This document shows positions 62,017 to 64,000 of a stretch of 64,000 nt of DNA, one piece after another (within the stretch, counting starts at the first letter, position 1; each line of letters begins with the position of its first letter). Location of the stretch: the NCBI GenBank assembly GCA_009792885.1, contig WMCF01000029.1, forward strand, positions 2,745,324-2,809,323. The letters are read 5' to 3'. A program made the position numbers and the translations under genes. The DNA comes from Eremophila alpestris peregrina (taxonomy: Eukaryota > Chordata > Aves > Passeriformes > Alaudidae). Below the pieces are notes generated by a model. That model saw nothing but the letters and a program-made list of their open reading frames with translations, was not told where the DNA came from and made no database searches.

Positions 62017-64000
62017 GTATAACAAAAATGTCCTGGGAAACCTTCTTATTGCAAATGGAGCTAGCATTAGCAAAACTGGTTTTGCTGGAATACTTTATAC
62101 CAGTTCCTCAGCTGAAACAAGCTATTCTAACAAAAGCATGCTTCCCTCCATCCACTATCATTATATCCAGAACAGAGATCTTTTCCAAAATAAACTGTAA
62201 CTAAAACCCAAATCCCTCACTGATATTTCTAATCTAGGTGACATTCCTCATACAGGCCCATCCTTGACTGCATTAAGACTTCACCTAAATGTGTCCTAAG
62301 TGTAGTTCCACATGTCAAGAAATACAGGAAAGCTTTCTGTTGTGGAAAAAGCTGTACCATTGTATTTGTACTCTCCAATGGCATAAAGTATGCTGCAAAA
62401 AGCACAGTAGTATCAGTATTGCTGTAATCAGAAGAGGACTTTACCCTAATTACATCAGTAAGAAATCTCCAACCTGAAGAACAGACCATTGCAATAGCTG
62501 ACACTTGAGGTGAGAGGAGATGCCTCAGCAGCTAAGACCCTAAACACTTGTTTCTGTAACATCTCATGGGTCCTTTCAAGGTCATGGGCAGAAGTTTGCA
62601 AATGTCTGCAAAAGTATGTACTCTTTCTCCAAGGGCAAACTGAAGAAACCCATCTAACTGAACTGCTGTCTCCACTGACTTCAGCAGTTGTTTTAGTAGT
62701 GCTCAAACTAAATTTTCTGTACTGTTAGGAGAGAAAGGGACTCAGGACACAGCACAAGAATAAATATCCATTATTTTATAGAGAAACAATTTTATAATGA
62801 TAACAATTAAAATAATTACATATGTATGATCATTTATAAAGAAAATAACAGCTCTTCAGTCAGAATCACACAGGAGCTGCAATCCACTGACTGTTTTAGA
62901 GTGCTTATGCTTTTTAACTATCTAAAAATGGAAATAACTATGAAGCTCCCCAACATGCTGGGACAGCCAGGGGCTTTCTTTAAACGCTTTACAAAATAGC
63001 ACTCTCTCCTACCACATGAGCTCTTAATTTCTCAGTTCAGAAAAGCACACAGCACTTTCCTACAGTGCATAGCTGGGCAGTTCCAGGGCCTGCTTCTTCA
63101 CACAAAATCTTTGAAAGATGACTGGTAACTAAACTTGGCTTAATTAAGTTGACGATTTCACAGCTACTTTGAACAGCTCATTAACTGCAGGCTACAGCTT
63201 CTTTGCAGCCAGGACTCCACAATACATCATACAGGGAACCTGCTGACAGGAGCTACAACTTCCAGCTCATGTTTCAAGAGATCAGATTTATTACTGAAGT
63301 CCTGCTTCTTCTAAAACCAGTTCAGGCCTCCTGTAAAAGACACTGAGAAGACTTTGCTCTGCAGTACAGTGCTCCACATCACTGCAGATAAACTCTGCAT
63401 GTTAAAGGCAATCTGTTTTACATGGGCTGCCAGGCTGAGAGTGGTGCTGGGCTGAGGACCAGTGCCTGTGGCTGAGCTGCCACAGTTGAGGGTTTATTAA
63501 GTCAGGGGTTTGTATTCTACTTAAATTAACCATCAGCTAATTAGCAAACATCCTGTACATATGTGCAGGACAGTCTGCTCATGTCTGATCTAGGACAAAA
63601 GTATCTGTAGTTACAGCAATCAATTAATCTGCATTTAAGATCTTGTGTTTAAACAAATTACGACTGCTGACCTCAGATCATTCCTTGGTACAGAGGTCAA
63701 GGTTTCCCAAACCTAACTCAGACTCCTAAGGATATGAAGACCTCTTGCAACACCCAGCAAAAGCACAAGGACAGTGCTGTAAGCCCTAATCTCTTTACCC
63801 TGGCAATCCTCTGTCATGCTTTTTTCTCTACATGATTGTTTTATTGGTTTGTCTTAAAAAAATTAAACTATTTTAGGATGGGCTGAAGGACCCTCCTTTA
63901 GAAGAATCTCTTAGAAATTCTACCTGCTGTCTTGAGACACCCTGATGTTGGGAAAGATGACAAAAAACCACCAAGCCCTTCACCCAAATCCCTCTCTGCA
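62017..64000. other. Noncoding stretch, nothing recognised
   Basis: AT-rich at 62750-62850 ('taatgataacaattaaaat'), otherwise mixed sequence without splice-bounded frames, repeats or motifs I can support. The window ends inside it. Confidence 0.6.

Noticed and set aside
1..64000. Bacterial-type operons, CRISPR arrays, phage or plasmid genes, rRNA, endogenous retrovirus
   Set aside because: No regular spaced repeats, ribosome-binding-site-led gene series, conserved rRNA words, LTR pairs or retroviral motifs were seen on either strand.

Overview
The window reads as vertebrate, most probably avian, nuclear DNA. It is AT-leaning, poor in CpG, and carries very little interspersed repeat. The one repeat I recognise, at about 32570-32623, is the 3' end of a chicken-repeat-1 (CR1) LINE in antisense orientation, with words such as 'gaagggaccttaaagacc' and 'ggttccaa'. 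There is no bacterial gene organisation, no rRNA or tRNA, no CRISPR array and no intact mobile element. No protein in any frame could be tied to a named family, so no gene symbols are given. Most of the 64 kb looks like intron or intergenic DNA, and most open frames are chance openings. They are enriched where a GC-rich patch lacks stop codons in all frames, as at 29391-30231 and 40384-40958.

Layout. (1) The left edge has a strong splice acceptor at 18-19, a 12-codon reading frame and two close AATAAA signals. This could be the last exon of a plus-strand gene whose body lies to the left. (2) From 100 to 28740 I see noncoding DNA with local structures: a perfect 19-bp hairpin at 7443-7484, G/T-rich tracts near 13.2 and 17.8 kb, a 20-bp direct repeat at 19874-19923, an RFX X-box-like site at 20341-20354, and a compact CCGG cluster at 24261-24278. 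(3) From 28744 to 62016 there are four plus-strand open segments bounded by splice-like signals: 28744-29030, 45780-45993, 52363-52548 and 61708-62016. Their reading phases are mutually compatible, so they could be exons of one unrecognised gene with introns of 6-17 kb. Their amino-acid composition is not clearly protein-like (few acidic residues in the first and last), and chance is a serious alternative. (4) The same interval holds the CR1 fragment, three pyrimidine-rich tracts, an AT-rich stretch at 37.9-39.4 kb, and the only CpG-dense patch (50880-51210), which contains a four-copy GC-rich minisatellite. (5) 62017 to 64000 shows nothing I can name.

How the parts work together: if the four segments are real exons, most of the window is introns of one plus-strand gene, and the conserved-looking AT-rich blocks with homeodomain, SOX and RFX-like words could be its or a neighbour's enhancers. 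That is inference. I did not find a previously undescribed biological system. The most unusual directly visible object is the perfect hairpin at 7443-7484.
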